Below are positions 10,060-20,815 of a stretch of 64,000 bases of DNA, piece by piece (position 1 is the first letter of the stretch; each line of letters opens with the position of its first letter). A program made the translations under genes and the position numbers. This stretch comes from Oegoconia quadripuncta. Its lineage: Eukaryota; Arthropoda; Insecta; Lepidoptera; Autostichidae. The stretch spans positions 9,394,815-9,458,814 of the forward strand of contig OX438742.1 in the NCBI GenBank assembly GCA_949316235.1, read 5' to 3'. The notes under the pieces are model-generated. The model saw only the letters and a list, made by a program, of their open reading frames with translations, made no database searches and was not told where the DNA came from.

Positions 10060-11120
10060 TCGGTAACCGACCATCCCCAAATCTCGGTTTATTGTAAGCA
10101 CACTGCTAGCTAATGACGTGATGGCTTGGGCTAGTAGTGCTATGTCTGACGATAAGACTCTATTTTCTGTTTTTCATTCATTCATCATTCTCAATCAATC
10201 AATCTCTCATTAGGTTTGCAGCAGGTAGATTGCAGCCTTAGTGACGAAAAGTCAGTTCAAGTTTATTTTTCACATTTTATGTGACGCAACATTCGCGACA
10301 ACTTTGAACATGGGCCACCCAGCCGAACGGTGCAAGAAAAAGATTTCACTTTTTCTACTAAAGCATCGTTTGCGACTGGATTTAAGGCGTCACCTATTGT
10401 CACTTATAATAAGTGACAGTGTTGAAATGTGTAATTTAACCCCAGATGGTATACTTGTCCAAATATTGAACGATTTATTCAGAGCTTACACGGTAGTCCG
10501 TGTGGATCATCTTTGTAAAGAGATTTCATGAAATCTGTTAGGTTTTACTCATTGTTTGAATGTTACGTATTCCTTTTTTTAGAATCACTGTTGTACTATT
10601 TGTTACAATTATCCTTTTTTGCTGGTCATCGTGATATCTAGCGTTCATAATCTAAAGCGTTCGCCTGTGGGGCCCATTTCTTCTCTCAATAATTTTTTAT
10701 TGGGAGCTTCACTTAAAATATGAATACTAAAATAAGAATTAGCAATCAAGTCACTAAAGGATTATAATGCTAGAAATGACAAATATGTTAGGGCCACACA
10801 ACCCAATGTTCATGTAAAATAGTCACATTGAATCAGCAACACTCCAAAAATATGGGAAACCTTAAAACGTCGCTACAAGTAGTATTCAAAAGTAGCGCTG
10901 TGTCTGTGTAGATGAACAGTCCCTATTGGCGTGTATTTAAAATGTAATTATAGGCAAAACAATTTTAAAAAAATGGTTTTCTCACGTTCATGAAAAGTGA
11001 CATTTTTGAATTGAACCCCTTTTCACTAGAGGCACAGATATATATTCATTAAATGAAAATACAAAAGACCAGGCAGTATGCTGAAATGACCTCAGCCTGT
11101 TCATTAAAGTGATGAACGAT
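10060..11120. other. Unassigned DNA
   Basis: A 96-codon frame at 10241-10531 (+) has no motif that I recognise. It includes the 21-base palindrome TGTCACTTATAATAAGTGACA, which argues against a real gene. Nothing else here is supportable. Confidence 0.4.
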
Positions 11121-11129
11121 TACAACAAT

Positions 11130-11525
11130 AAAAAAAAGCAGGCTTTTTGGCGGGAACTCGGCGAGTGAAGTAGCATTTTTCTTTATAAGTCTTATAATTT
11201 GTGCATTCTAACTTTTGAAGCTTAATAATGGCAGAATATTGTGCAGCAAACGTTAGTGATAGTGTACAAGTGAAGGGAAGTGTAAATTAAAGTGCGTAAC
11301 GGAGCTTTCGGGTTCCCACAAGAAGCCGCTAAAATCTTTTGTAAAGCATTCTGCCACTTTACTGAAGAATGACTTGACCGTGACTAGACTCTGTATACGC
11401 CAAGTATACGACGAATTACTTGTTTTGACTGAGACTGACTTACAAACTGAAGAAATAAGAGAAATAAGACATGGCTGTTATGGGCTAGATCCCTTTGCCT
11501 TCTCCTAAAGGAGAGAATTAAACCA
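11130..11525 (+). mobile_element. Gypsy-type LTR/leader relic upstream of the Myb gene
   Basis: This stretch matches, in opposite orientation, parts of 26870-27300, the region preceding the gypsy gag fragment. Shared words include CTCGGCGAGTGAAG, GCAGAATATTGTGCAGCAAA, GTATACGCCAAGTATACGAC and CCCTTTGCCTTCTCC. The two blocks are joined in a different order in the two places. A 20-codon frame at about 11228-11290 (MAEYCAANVSDSVQVKGSVN) is also open in the other copy with five substitutions. The relic ends about 150 bp before the start codon of the Myb gene. Confidence 0.7.
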
Positions 11526-11660
11526 AAAAAAAAATAAAAAAAATAAAAAAAAGCAAAAACATCAATATTCAAACAATCAATACCTGTGCTAGGATCACCT
11601 CATCCATTTTGTGTGAGATTTGATTTTTCTTAAATCTAACTAACTATTTTCTGAAATCAA

Positions 11661-11667
11661 TTACCAG
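11661..11667 (+). promoter_or_regulatory. Possible 3' splice site of a 5'-UTR intron
   Basis: TTACCAG follows a pyrimidine-rich stretch and a TCTAACTAAC branch-point-like word (11634-11643), and lies just before the start context of the Myb gene. If used, the first exon would lie upstream, possibly in or beyond the LTR relic. This is inferred from sequence pattern only. Confidence 0.4.
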
Positions 11668-11675
11668 CAAACAAA

Positions 11676-13391
11676 ATGGAAGTAGACTCGGACATCAGCT
11701 GCGATGAAGTCAAATTCTTGGATGCCAATGAACAAGGTACATCTCAGAACATTATCCCTGTGCCTTGTAGGAACCTGCAACGGTTACGTCGAATGCAGAA
11801 AGCTAATAATTTACTTGACCAAAAATTCTTGAAACTTGAAAGAATTTTAACTGGCCGACTGCAGGACTGTCGACGGCGGCTTAAGGATTTATTATCGTTG
11901 TCCCCCACCGATGCTGATAAATTAGACAAAACATTCCGTTACAAACCTTACTCTAAAGATAAATATGCTTGTCTTTTGGAACAAAGAAAAGGCAGATTCG
12001 TGCCCGAAGAAGATGCTGTTATTCTCACTGGTGTTAGAAAGTTTGGTACAAATTTTAACAGAGTATCAAATTACTTACTATCCCGTTCTATGACACAAAT
12101 ACGTGCAAGGTACAATGTTCTATCTTCTGCCACATCAACAGTATGGACTGTAGAGGAAGATAGGAAATTAATTGAGTTCATGGCTAATCAGGACACCTTG
12201 ATAAGCTACTCTAGTTTGACTAAACATTTTAAAGGTAAAAACAGAGCTCATATTAGAACTCGATATACAACATTAGTAAAATGGATGAAAAAGCATCCCG
12301 ATGTTGACATTGCTAAAGCCCCACGTCGAGGTGCTCGACAGTTGCGGCATGGACACGCCTCCCAAGACTTAAATTTGGCAATTGATAACTTAACAAAAAG
12401 ATTACAGTCAGATGCGCGGAACAGAACAGCGACTAGGCCCAGAGCAGGCTCTGCTGAGGATGTAATTGGAGATGAAATTCTGTTGAATAAAAGCTTAAAA
12501 AATAAATCAGCAGAGAAATCTGTAGTATCTTTTAGTGCCCAGGAAAAACAAATGGACTCCTTAGTACCACTAAATACCACTAACTTTGAGCCAATGTTGG
12601 TGCAGCTTGAAGTAAATTTGGACAAAGTCGATTTCTTACAAAGTTCTTATTATAAAAATTACCATAATATGACAAAATTAGCCAATAACTTACACCCTGT
12701 TCTTAAGACTTATTCAAAAAGGAAAAATAGTGAAGTAGCAGCAGTCCATGATAAACCTAGTTGCAGCAAAGTATTGGACACATCAGAATATACTACTGTA
12801 GCTGGCTATCGACAACTAATGAGTGTCACTGCAAGTCCTCCGGCTGAAAATTTTAATGCTATGTTGACGGAAATGACTCTAAAAAATTGTTCTTTTGAAA
12901 ATCAATTGAAGATTTTGCTGGGACGAACTATGACATTATTCCTATGCCCCATGATGACTTCAAATGGAGCTCCAGATGAAGCTCCAGATGAAGCTCCAGA
13001 TGCAGCTCCAGATGAAGCTCCAGATGCAGCTCCGGATGCAGCTCCAGATGAAGCTCCAGATGCAGCTCCAGATGCAGCTCCAGATGAAGCTCCAGATGCA
13101 GCTCCGGATGCAGCTCCAGATGCAGCTTCAGATGAAGCTCCAGATGCAGCTCCAGATTCAGCTCCAGATGCAGCTCCAGATGAATCTCCAAATGTGAGCA
13201 CTGTCCAACCTGTATTGCAATGTGAAAATAAACGGAGCCTGATAATGCCTGGTGAACCTGGAATAACAATCTATAAACCTTTGGTGGATTTTGTATACGA
13301 AAATATTGATTTAGAGGAGGAATCTGAAGATGAAGATAATCAACAAATAGAAGTTCATGTCGGTAATGATGATTTCATGTATTTAAAATAA
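11676..13391 (+). CDS. Myb/SANT-domain protein, SNAPC4 (SNAP190)-like
   Basis: This is a single open frame of 571 codons. A basic helical region at 33-75 (LDQKFLKLERILTGRLQ) is followed by two Myb-like repeats at about 107-150 (FVPEEDAVILTGVRKFG, ending QIRARYNVL) and 156-203 (WTVEEDRKLIEFM, ending HIRTRYTTLVKW). Residues 431-505 are an Ala-Pro-Asp-x repeat and the C-terminus is acidic. In family terms the order resembles SNAPC4, the DNA-binding subunit that recruits RNA polymerases II and III to snRNA promoters in the nucleus. SNAPC4 usually has four and a half Myb repeats, so this is a short, diverged or duplicated form. The start ACAAAATGG is a strong insect context, and a TTACCAG splice-acceptor-like site ends 8 bp upstream, so a non-coding 5' exon is possible. 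An AATAAA lies at 13602. The coding region is intact; the family name is less certain. Confidence 0.85.
   Translation: MEVDSDISCDEVKFLDANEQGTSQNIIPVPCRNLQRLRRMQKANNLLDQKFLKLERILTGRLQDCRRRLKDLLSLSPTDADKLDKTFRYKPYSKDKYACLLEQRKGRFVPEEDAVILTGVRKFGTNFNRVSNYLLSRSMTQIRARYNVLSSATSTVWTVEEDRKLIEFMANQDTLISYSSLTKHFKGKNRAHIRTRYTTLVKWMKKHPDVDIAKAPRRGARQLRHGHASQDLNLAIDNLTKRLQSDARNRTATRPRAGSAEDVIGDEILLNKSLKNKSAEKSVVSFSAQEKQMDSLVPLNTTNFEPMLVQLEVNLDKVDFLQSSYYKNYHNMTKLANNLHPVLKTYSKRKNSEVAAVHDKPSCSKVLDTSEYTTVAGYRQLMSVTASPPAENFNAMLTEMTLKNCSFENQLKILLGRTMTLFLCPMMTSNGAPDEAPDEAPDAAPDEAPDAAPDAAPDEAPDAAPDAAPDEAPDAAPDAAPDAASDEAPDAAPDSAPDAAPDESPNVSTVQPVLQCENKRSLIMPGEPGITIYKPLVDFVYENIDLEEESEDEDNQQIEVHVGNDDFMYLK
12969..13184 (+). 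repeat. Coding 12-bp minisatellite (Ala-Pro-Asp-Glu/Ala)
   Basis: Eighteen units of GCTCCAGATGMA encode APDE, APDA or APDS; one unit is ASDE. Because the period is a multiple of three, other frames are also open on both strands, which produces spurious Leu-rich and Gln-rich frames. The block is likely to vary in copy number between individuals and would form a flexible acidic linker in the protein. Confidence 0.95.
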
Positions 13392-13601
13392 TTAACGGTT
13401 TCTGTTTGTATGTATGGATGGATGCAGGGAAGAAAAAATGTGGTTGTTTTTACACTACTTGGCATTATAATAAGTATGTATTTATTTTACAAATACTAAA
13501 ATAACAAAAACAATATTGTCAAATCATGCATTGATTTTTAGTAATCGAAAGCATGCTTTAAGGCTTTATTATAGGACAGTTACTAAGATCTGTGAAACAA
13601 T

Positions 13602-13607
13602 AATAAA
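13602..13607 (+). terminator. Candidate polyadenylation signal of the Myb gene
   Basis: AATAAA lies 211 bp after the stop codon, on the coding strand. No other canonical hexamer is evident in the first 200 bp after the stop. There is no poly(A) tract in the DNA, which argues against the gene being a recent processed retrocopy. Confidence 0.45.
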
Positions 13608-13917
13608 AGCATGCTGTGTTATTCCATATACAAAGGAAAGTAATGCATATTAATGTAACTTTATTCCCTGCCCTCAGTGAAAGTACTCGTACGTTACTTG
13701 TATGTTAAATTTAATTATAACAATTAAGAAAACTACTTACATAACTCATTACAGCATACATCATCAATCAAACAAAAATCATGTCCATGGTTTAAACATG
13801 TAAGAGACTCTTTGAGCTTCTATTGTTCTTGATATTTAAGTGCAGTGTTAAGTCATAAATGATAAATAACTTCTACTTTTAGTGCAGTTATAAAAACTTT
13901 AGCTGTAAATATTTCGA

Positions 13918-14145
13918 CGAGCTGTTTGGTGTAGTGGTTAGAAACTGACCACTTTACCAAAAGGTTGCGGGTTCTAATCCCACTAGGGGTATATGTTTGT
14001 GTGATGCATACAGACATGTGTACCCGAGTTATGGATGTTTTTATTTATAATAAGTATTTATTTACAAAAAAAATATGTATTTATTTAGTATATCAACCAT
14101 CTGGTACCCACAACAAAAGTCTATGTTGCTTACTCCACAGTAAGT
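13918..14145 (+). mobile_element. tRNA-derived SINE, copy 1
   Basis: A-box TGGTGTAGTGG is at 13927-13937 and B-box GGTTCTAATCC at 13970-13980. These are followed by GGGGTATATG, a GTTATGGATG word, an A-rich spacer and the tail words CAACCATCTGG and CCACAACA. It has the same head and tail order as 50572-50857. A 1-bp change in the B box (G to T) may weaken transcription. Confidence 0.8.
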
Positions 14146-14529
14146 AAGAAATCTAGTCAAACTTCAAGCATTTATTTCAACGTAAGATACATGATATCAT
14201 TTGTGAATATTTATTTATAAATATTACTTATAGATATTTAGGCACTGGTCCCACCGCCGTCAATAAACGAGAAGTGATTAAAGCTTGAAACTAGAAATGA
14301 GTTTGCAAGCAGCGAGGAGCGAGTGTGTAGTTCTGATAGTTTTGTCGCTCGGCTATAAAGCGAGTGTTCGAGTGCAATGTACGATTACTCGCACCCACTC
14401 GCCTCGCTCAGGCTATGCGGCCGAGCATAGCTTGGCAAGTACCGCTGAGCGATTTTTATCGTTTATAGCTTTTCTCACTGCGATCAACTAATGAAGTCCT
14501 CGCCGGCAGTGTGAACAGTCAGCGATCTC

Positions 14530-15250
14530 TTATGTCTAGTGTTATTTAAGAATAAAGTTAGCAATTAAATACTTGATAAATATTTTAAAAAGTAACTTAC
14601 CAATAATCGCGTTTAAAATTAGAGAGTAGGTTTTTCCAGATTTATTGGGCTAGTAGCCCAAAAAGTGTGAACTTTATGTAAAAGTATTTTGTTGGGGTAC
14701 AAAAGACTTTCCTAACATGTTTTATTTTGAATTTAAGGCCGCGGTGAAAAATAATGCCAAACCTATATTTTTTTTAAATATTTTTTTAAGGTAAGACTTA
14801 ATTCCAGTAACTCTTAAATATCAATGGTATCATTGTGTAATCTCCATCTTTAATTGTAATCTAAAAGCTAAAATTATTTTGATAGAAAAGAACTTTATTT
14901 ATTATTATGAGAATACAACAAAAACAATAAGATAATAATACATAGGTAATATGTACTAGTCATTATTTATAGGAATATTAAATTATTCAATAAAATACTA
15001 TAAGTATGTAACTTGTAACTTAATTAGTATTTTGACATGAAATTGACGTTCAATTTCAAAATATTTTTGAAAAATTAAACATAAAACAACTCTTTCAAAA
15101 ACAGACTGGACAAATATTTAAAAAATAATTAGACCAAACACAAGTGCAGGGAAATACTACACGCATCAGCTTAAAGCTGCTAGTGTATTATTATTAATGA
15201 TAATGTCATTGATATTCCACATTCACCTAGGCGTATCAATTTTAATCTAA
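14530..15250. repeat. Dispersed repeat family 4, copy a
   Basis: Words such as AGTGTTATT, GCAATTAAATACTTGATAA, AATATTAAATTATTCAATAA and AATGTCATTGAT occur here and, in the same order, at 17395-17460 and 18780-19000. The second copy is split by the long-TIR element at 17509-18733. It is AT-rich with no coding capacity. Confidence 0.5.
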
Positions 15251-15371
15251 TTAAGTACCTACTCAACTGTAGTTATTAATTAATGATGTTGCATTAATCA
15301 GAATACTTACATAATAGTCTAATAACTTTTCATGGAATGCAACAAAGAATTGAATTGAAAATATTATCGAC

Positions 15372-15596
15372 TAGCTTTCCGCCCGCATCTTCGCCTGCGT
15401 GGAATTATCGGGGATGTTTATTCAGCGGGAACTACTTTATCGGGATAAAAAATGCCCTGTATATATAATAAAATATTTTAGCTATATACCAAATTTAATC
15501 CAAATTCGTTCATCCGTTTCGCCATTTTGATTGAGCATGAGCAACAAACAAACAACCATATCCAAACTTTCGCAATTATAATATTAGTTAGATTTA
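15372..15596 (-). repeat. Dispersed repeat family 2, copy b (minus strand)
   Basis: It is the reverse complement of the 8150-8393 unit: it opens ACTAGCTTTCCGCCCGC, passes CGGGATAAAAAATG and AAATTCGTTCATCCG, and closes CAATTATAATATTAGTTAGA. It directly abuts the 3' end of the LINE at 15598. Confidence 0.75.
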
Positions 15597-15597
15597 T

Positions 15598-17390
15598 AAA
15601 ATCAAAATTGCTTTATTTTGTAGGTGCACAGGGTACACTTAAAATAGTCAGATTTTACATTTTTTAAACTACTGCTTGTTCAAAAGGCAATTTTCCCCTG
15701 AGAAGAACAAGCATGAAACTCGAGAGGTGGATCTTTAAAAAAAAAGGTTTTTATATTACAAAATTATTATTTTTTATTTTATATTACAAAATTATTAATT
15801 TTTTATTTTATATTATAAATTATAATATTTCATTATTAATTGTTATCATCTAAATAATCCGATATTTTATAATATGCTTTCTTAATAAGTTTCTGTTTTA
15901 TAGTATCTTTAAATTTATTAAAAGGAAGATTTTGTATATCAACAGGAACCTTATTGAAAAATCATATACATAACCCTTTGAATGAATTACTGACTTTGCG
16001 GAGGCGACTTATGTGACCATTTCTTGTATTGACATCATGTTTATCACTATTTTTTGCTAAATGATGCTATATTTTTTTTACATATATTACATTTTCAAAA
16101 ATGTACTATGACAAAAAGGTTAGAATATTATACTCTTTAAATCGTTCGCGCAATTTATCAATTGAGACCTGCATTGTCTCTAAGTGATAAATTGCGCGAA
16201 CGGCTCGTTTTTGTAAAACATAGATTGTATTTATATCCGCGGTATTTCCCCACAGCAAGACACCGTAAGACCGTAAGGCTATGGCAATAACTAAAATATA
16301 CTAATCTAGCAGTATTTACGTCCGATATTTGTCTAATTTTTTTGACTGCATACGCTGCAGAGCAGAGCCTCTTCGCCAATTTATGGATATGAGGACCCCA
16401 TTGTAATTGGCGTCCAAAGTAATGCCCAAAAATACAGTGGAATCAACAAGGTCTAGAGTGACATTTTTTATCATTATATTTGTGGGGACCTCCCTGACAT
16501 TAGGCAGTACAAATCATTTAGTTTTTTTCTCATTAAGTAATAAATTATTTGCCAGAAACCATTCTACTATTTGAGAAATAGCGTTGTTCACGTCGTCATA
16601 ATTTAATTTTAATCTATGTATCGTAGGTGTCGTCAGCAAACAATACTATTTCATGTTTATCCTTTACAAGGTTTGGCAAGTCATTTATGTTAACCAAAAA
16701 CGGTCCGAGAAAGGAGCCTTGTGGGACGCCCATACAGACTGTCGACCCTGACGATGTATTGCCCCTGATATCAACTCTCTGAACTCAGTTAAGTACTCAA
16801 ATAAGAATTCAAAAGGTCGAGAGCACGGCTGGTTAGACCATGATGACGTAATTTCCTGATTAAAGTGTCATGATGAACGCAATCAAAGGCCTTGGGACAA
16901 GTCGCAAAACACTCCTATTGCATCCTGCGCATCTTCCCAAGCCTCAAAAATATATTGTAAGAGCTCGACACCTGCATCGGTTGTCGAGCGGCACCTAGTA
17001 AAACCGAATTGCTTATATGACATTAGATTGTTACTGTAAAAATAAGTAGATAACTGATTTAATAGAATTTTTTCAAAGATTTTACTGAGAGTCGGTAATA
17101 TTGAAATAGGTCTAAAATTAGAGGGGTCTGATGTACTACCGGCTTTTAAGTAAAGGTATGACTACTGTGCTTCATCAGATCAGGAAATATGCCATCATTA
17201 GTACATTTATTAAAAATACAAGCTAAGTGTGGTGAAACACAATCAATGACGGCACTAATAATTTTTACTGATAAACCGTGAAGGTCGGCAGTTTTTTTAT
17301 TGTCTAAAGATCGAAATGCTTTTAAGATGTCTACAGGACTTACATGATTAAATTTAAAACAAATCTCCACATTTTGTTTAATTAGCGATA
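15598..17390 (-). pseudogene. Jockey/CR1-like LINE, reverse transcriptase remnant
   Basis: On the minus strand from 17370 the frames read DILKAFRSLDNKKTADLHGL (RT domain 1), then FRPISILPTLSKIFEK and KQFGFTRCRSTTDA, then a D-SKAFD block and LFADDT (the catalytic YADD-type box, 16629-16646). They end in the thumb-side KRLCSAAYAVKKIRQI, KRAVRAIYHLETMQV and DKLRERF. It needs several frame changes and has stops, so it is dead and 5'-truncated. The 3' untranslated end (15598-15730) matches those at 20666 and 60262 with a CCCTGAGAAGAACAAGC-type word. Part of the same RT recurs at 41335-41610. Confidence 0.85.
16143..16202. repeat. Perfect 18-bp inverted repeat inside the LINE coding region
   Basis: CGTTCGCGCAATTTATCA (16143-16160) and its exact inverse (16185-16202) surround a 24-base loop that contains a further GAGAC/GTCTC pair. 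On the minus strand the same bases encode KRAVRAIYHLETMQV and KLRERF of the reverse transcriptase, so the hairpin is embedded in normal-looking protein sequence. Confidence 0.9.
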
Positions 17391-17508
17391 TTTAATATAG
17401 TATGTAGTGTTATTCAAGTGAGAAATTAAATACTTAATAATTATTTAAAAAGTAGAAACATAATATTTATTTTAACTTGTACTCTTTATTTGATTTAGCT
17501 CACTTTTA

Positions 17509-18733
17509 CAATGATGTGCATGTCGATTGAGTGATCTCCAATCTTCAGAAAAATTTGGGAGAATTTCGTAAAATAAATTTAAAATATTATGGTGAAGTTA
17601 AATAATTTGTAAAACTGAAGATAAAAGACGGATGGTCAATAAAATGGATCACTCAAACCAAATTTCATTATTAGAAGAATGCCTTAAGTTATATCTGTGA
17701 ATCAATAAACGCTGGACTTCTGATTTCTATTTCAAAAAATTGTAGAAAATTGTAAAAAGATACTAACAAATTAAGAACTCCTTTGCATTTCCCGTTTACA
17801 ATCCATAACGGTTTATTTGGATCACTCAATCCGCGCACGAGCGATGTGAGTGCTCCTAAGAAACATCATTATATACTGAACAATGGCAGATTATTTTTGT
17901 TGTTGTGCATACATAGTTGGTCCAAGGGAGAAGCGTGGTATATTTTAACTAACCTAAGAATGAATTTGTAAAACAATGATCATGACAAAAACTTGTATTC
18001 GAAAGAAGAAATAAGTTTCTTTTTTCATCCTATATGCCGTCTGAGTGATCCATACTTTGGCCTCTATTGTCTTACATACACCTCGTATCCAGACTGTGAT
18101 TATGTGGAAAATTATTAAAAAGTTTCTACTAAAACTTAGCATACCTTCTATTTTTATAAGTGTGATACTTTAAGAATTATTTTAATATGTACATTTCCTA
18201 AACAAAAGAGTTGCGTAGGGTGGGTGTATTTCATTATTTTGTGAGACTTTTTTCATCATCTACCCTTATTGAATTCATCAGATGCGACAGGAGCATATTC
18301 ATATTTAATGCAGTTTAATTAATCATATTAATATTCAAAACAAAAATTTTGAAAGACAGGATTGACAAGTTTTTAAAAGTTCATTTAGAAAACTTAGATG
18401 GCCAAGTAAAAATCGCAATAAGTGATCTAAACCAAGGTGTAACTAACTACAGATCCGCTGTGGTACGTAGTAAACTACGGTAGGTGTATATAAAAAAGTC
18501 AATAGAAAAAAGAAACTTTAATAAAGAAAGTTTATATATTTCGAGATATAACTTATGGCATTCTCCTAAGGCGCGCGGTTTGAGTGATCCATTTTATTGA
18601 CCATACTTCTTTTATCTCTGGTTTTCCAAAGTTTTTGACTTCACTGTAATATTTTTACAATTTTTTACGAAATCCAACCTAATTTTTGTGAAAATTGGAG
18701 AGGATCAGTCAATCCACATGCACATCATTATAC
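17509..18733. mobile_element. Transposon-like element with ~200-bp inverted ends
   Basis: 17509-17705 and the reverse complement of 18530-18733 align over their length. Shared words include AATGATGTGCAT at the tips, ATTTCGTAAAA, GGTCAATAAAATGGATCACT and ATAAGTTATATCT. GAGTGATC or its inverse recurs at least six times across the element, including in the interior (17817, 18041). Internal frames are short and unrecognised. It interrupts copy b of repeat family 4. The superfamily is unknown. Confidence 0.7.
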
Positions 18734-19029
18734 ATACATGTCATAATTTATAGAATTTACACAAATAATAATTATAAGCATTGTTGTCTATGTCAAATAT
18801 GAGTACAAGATAAAACAATAAGATAATTCATAATGTGTATGTCATAATTTACAGAAATATTAAATTATTCAATAAAATACTATAAGTATAGTTACCCATG
18901 TAACAATTGTATTGCTAGTACATCTGTCATAATATTTTTGGAAACTAAAATTAAATATAAAATGTCATTGATGTGCCATATTCATCTATGCCAATAAATG
19001 CCAAAGTAAGAATAAAATTAGGAACTTAA

Positions 19030-20070
19030 GTGTTTTGACTTTTTTTTCTATCTTTAAGCACTCTACAACCTAAAAAGAAAATAATGCGTTTTTCATTTTT
19101 ATTCCACGAATTTCGGCAGCCGTAAACTCCTTATTTGTATAAAATATTGAACCACCATCGAGCTAGGTATCCAGTCTTGGCAGATTGTCCGACTGGCCTT
19201 TCTGAAATCCTTCCATCCAGGAATTTATTTTATGTATGTGCTGTATAAATACAGCTAAATTTCTAAGATAAATCTTAGAAAATTCTTTTTGATAGGTTAC
19301 TTAGTCCTGTCGATAGGTAATTTGGTAGTAATATGAATGAATGTACCACTCCCAAACAGTAGCCCTGCACAAGTACTTAGGGTAAGCATTATCAGGGAGT
19401 TGCCCCTGGCTCAATGCATGGTTGGGGAGGGTTCTGGTGTTGGTAGGAATGGGTAGGTTGTTTCTTCAAGCGGGGTATAGCTGTCAGGACGCACGGCCGA
19501 CCGTCCTGTCCAGTTTCATTGAGACAAGCACCTACCTATGTAATGATTTTCGATAATTTATCATATGATAGAAATTTTATAACTTTAAAACGATAACGCG
19601 TGACCTAATTACGTTAATACGTATAGGTACGCCATTTGCTTGTAACCTGAGAGCATGCTGTGAAATGACCGCACGTGAGAGCGCGATGTATAAAATTAAT
19701 GTTTTAGTAAATGACACTAAATTGGTCCAGCAGACTTGCACTGGACAGCAGTCTTGTGTAGGGGATGTCGGTGAAAAAAAACAGGCTAAAGTTCGGTGTT
19801 TTATTAGCAGTCACACTTTTAGATTAAAACTATTACACGTACAAAACCAATATTAATTGAGAATTATTATAAATATGGTGAAAAAGAATAACATCTGGAT
19901 CCTCGTAGCAGTACCGAAAAACGCCTGTCCCCTGTTTCAGAAAACAATTTAGAATTTTGAATCCAATTCCAAAAAAGTAAAAAGCCAAATAGTATCGAAA
20001 AAAGAGGTGGAGGTTGAACACCTCGTCACAAGTTCATGCAGTGACTTCGTCATTTAACTCGAATTCGATG
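19030..20070. other. Unassigned DNA
   Basis: No gene or repeat here is supportable. A GC-richer block at 19380-19520 carries no recognisable motif. Confidence 0.4.
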
Positions 20071-20074
20071 TGAT

Positions 20075-20330
20075 TTTTAACCAACTTCAAAAAAGGAGGA
20101 GGTTCTGTATTCGGGGCGTATTTTTTTTTAATGTATGTACACCGATATCTCCGAGATTTGGCGGTTGATTCACATGGTTCTGTTTGTAAATGAAAGGGGA
20201 TACCGTCGAAAGAATTACAATGGGACCAATTGTAATTTCAGCGCAATCGGTTCAGTAGTTTTTGTGTAATCATGGTAAACATCAGAATGGCATTACATAT
20301 TTAGACGATTGTGTAGTTTTTACACAGGGA
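20075..20330. repeat. Dispersed repeat with AACTTCAAAAAAGGAGGAGG, copy a
   Basis: TTTTTAACCAACTTCAAAAA leads into GGAGGAGGTTCTGTATTC and ATGTATGTACA. A second, shorter copy begins at 20539 with TTTTAACCGACTTCAAAAA. I know this as an abundant lepidopteran tail-type repeat; no parent gene is present. Confidence 0.65.
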
Positions 20331-20534
20331 AACTAAGTAGATACAGTTTGGGTTTGTATGGAAAAAGTGTAGAGAAGGTCGGTGTGATTATCAGCAATAA
20401 ATATGACAAATCGAAGACATCAGGTCGCGTTGGTACACCCGAACTGCCCATCTAACCTGTAGGAGCGAGAAGGTTCGCCATCGCACAAAAAATATCAGGG
20501 AGATTAGCAACCACGGATAAATATCTACTAATAA

Positions 20535-20605
20535 CTTTTTAACCGACTTCAAAAAAGGTGGAGGTTCTGTATTCTTTATGTATGTACATCGATGTGAAAA
20601 ATATT
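20535..20605. repeat. Dispersed repeat with AACTTCAAAAAAGG, copy b
   Basis: It repeats the first 60 or so bases of the 20075 block (ACTTCAAAAAAGGTGGAGG, then TCTGTATTC and ATGTATGTACATCGAT) in the same orientation. Confidence 0.65.
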
Positions 20606-20665
20606 GCGAATAATAACGAATTTAGTAAATTCTATGTAAATCTAGACTAATTGTCCTCTGTAATA

Positions 20666-20815
20666 ATAAAATCAAATCAAAATATTTTATTTCATAGGAT
20701 AAAATTATCACTTGAAAACGTCACTATTTAAATTTACGGCTCATTCACAAAGCTGATTCCCCAGAGAAGTACAAGCAAGAAACTCTAGGGTTGCTCTTTT
20801 AAACAGATTATGGGT
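20666..20815 (-). mobile_element. LINE 3' end, minus strand
   Basis: Starting from AAATCAAATCAAAATATTTT (the simple-repeat 3' terminus in reverse), it runs to GGCTCATTCAC, CCCCAGAGAAGTACAAGC and AAGAAACTCTAGGGTTGCTC. The same series is at 60262-60420 and, more diverged, at 15598-15730. It is strongly 5'-truncated with no coding part. Confidence 0.7.

Noticed and set aside
10241..10531. 96-codon frame as a small gene
   Set aside because: It has no recognisable motif, no strong start context, and a perfect 21-base palindrome inside the frame; chance is more likely.
12902..13269. Leu/His-rich and Met/Gln/Leu-rich frames overlapping the Myb gene
   Set aside because: They are open only because the 12-bp minisatellite keeps its frame in other registers; they are shadows of the APD repeat.
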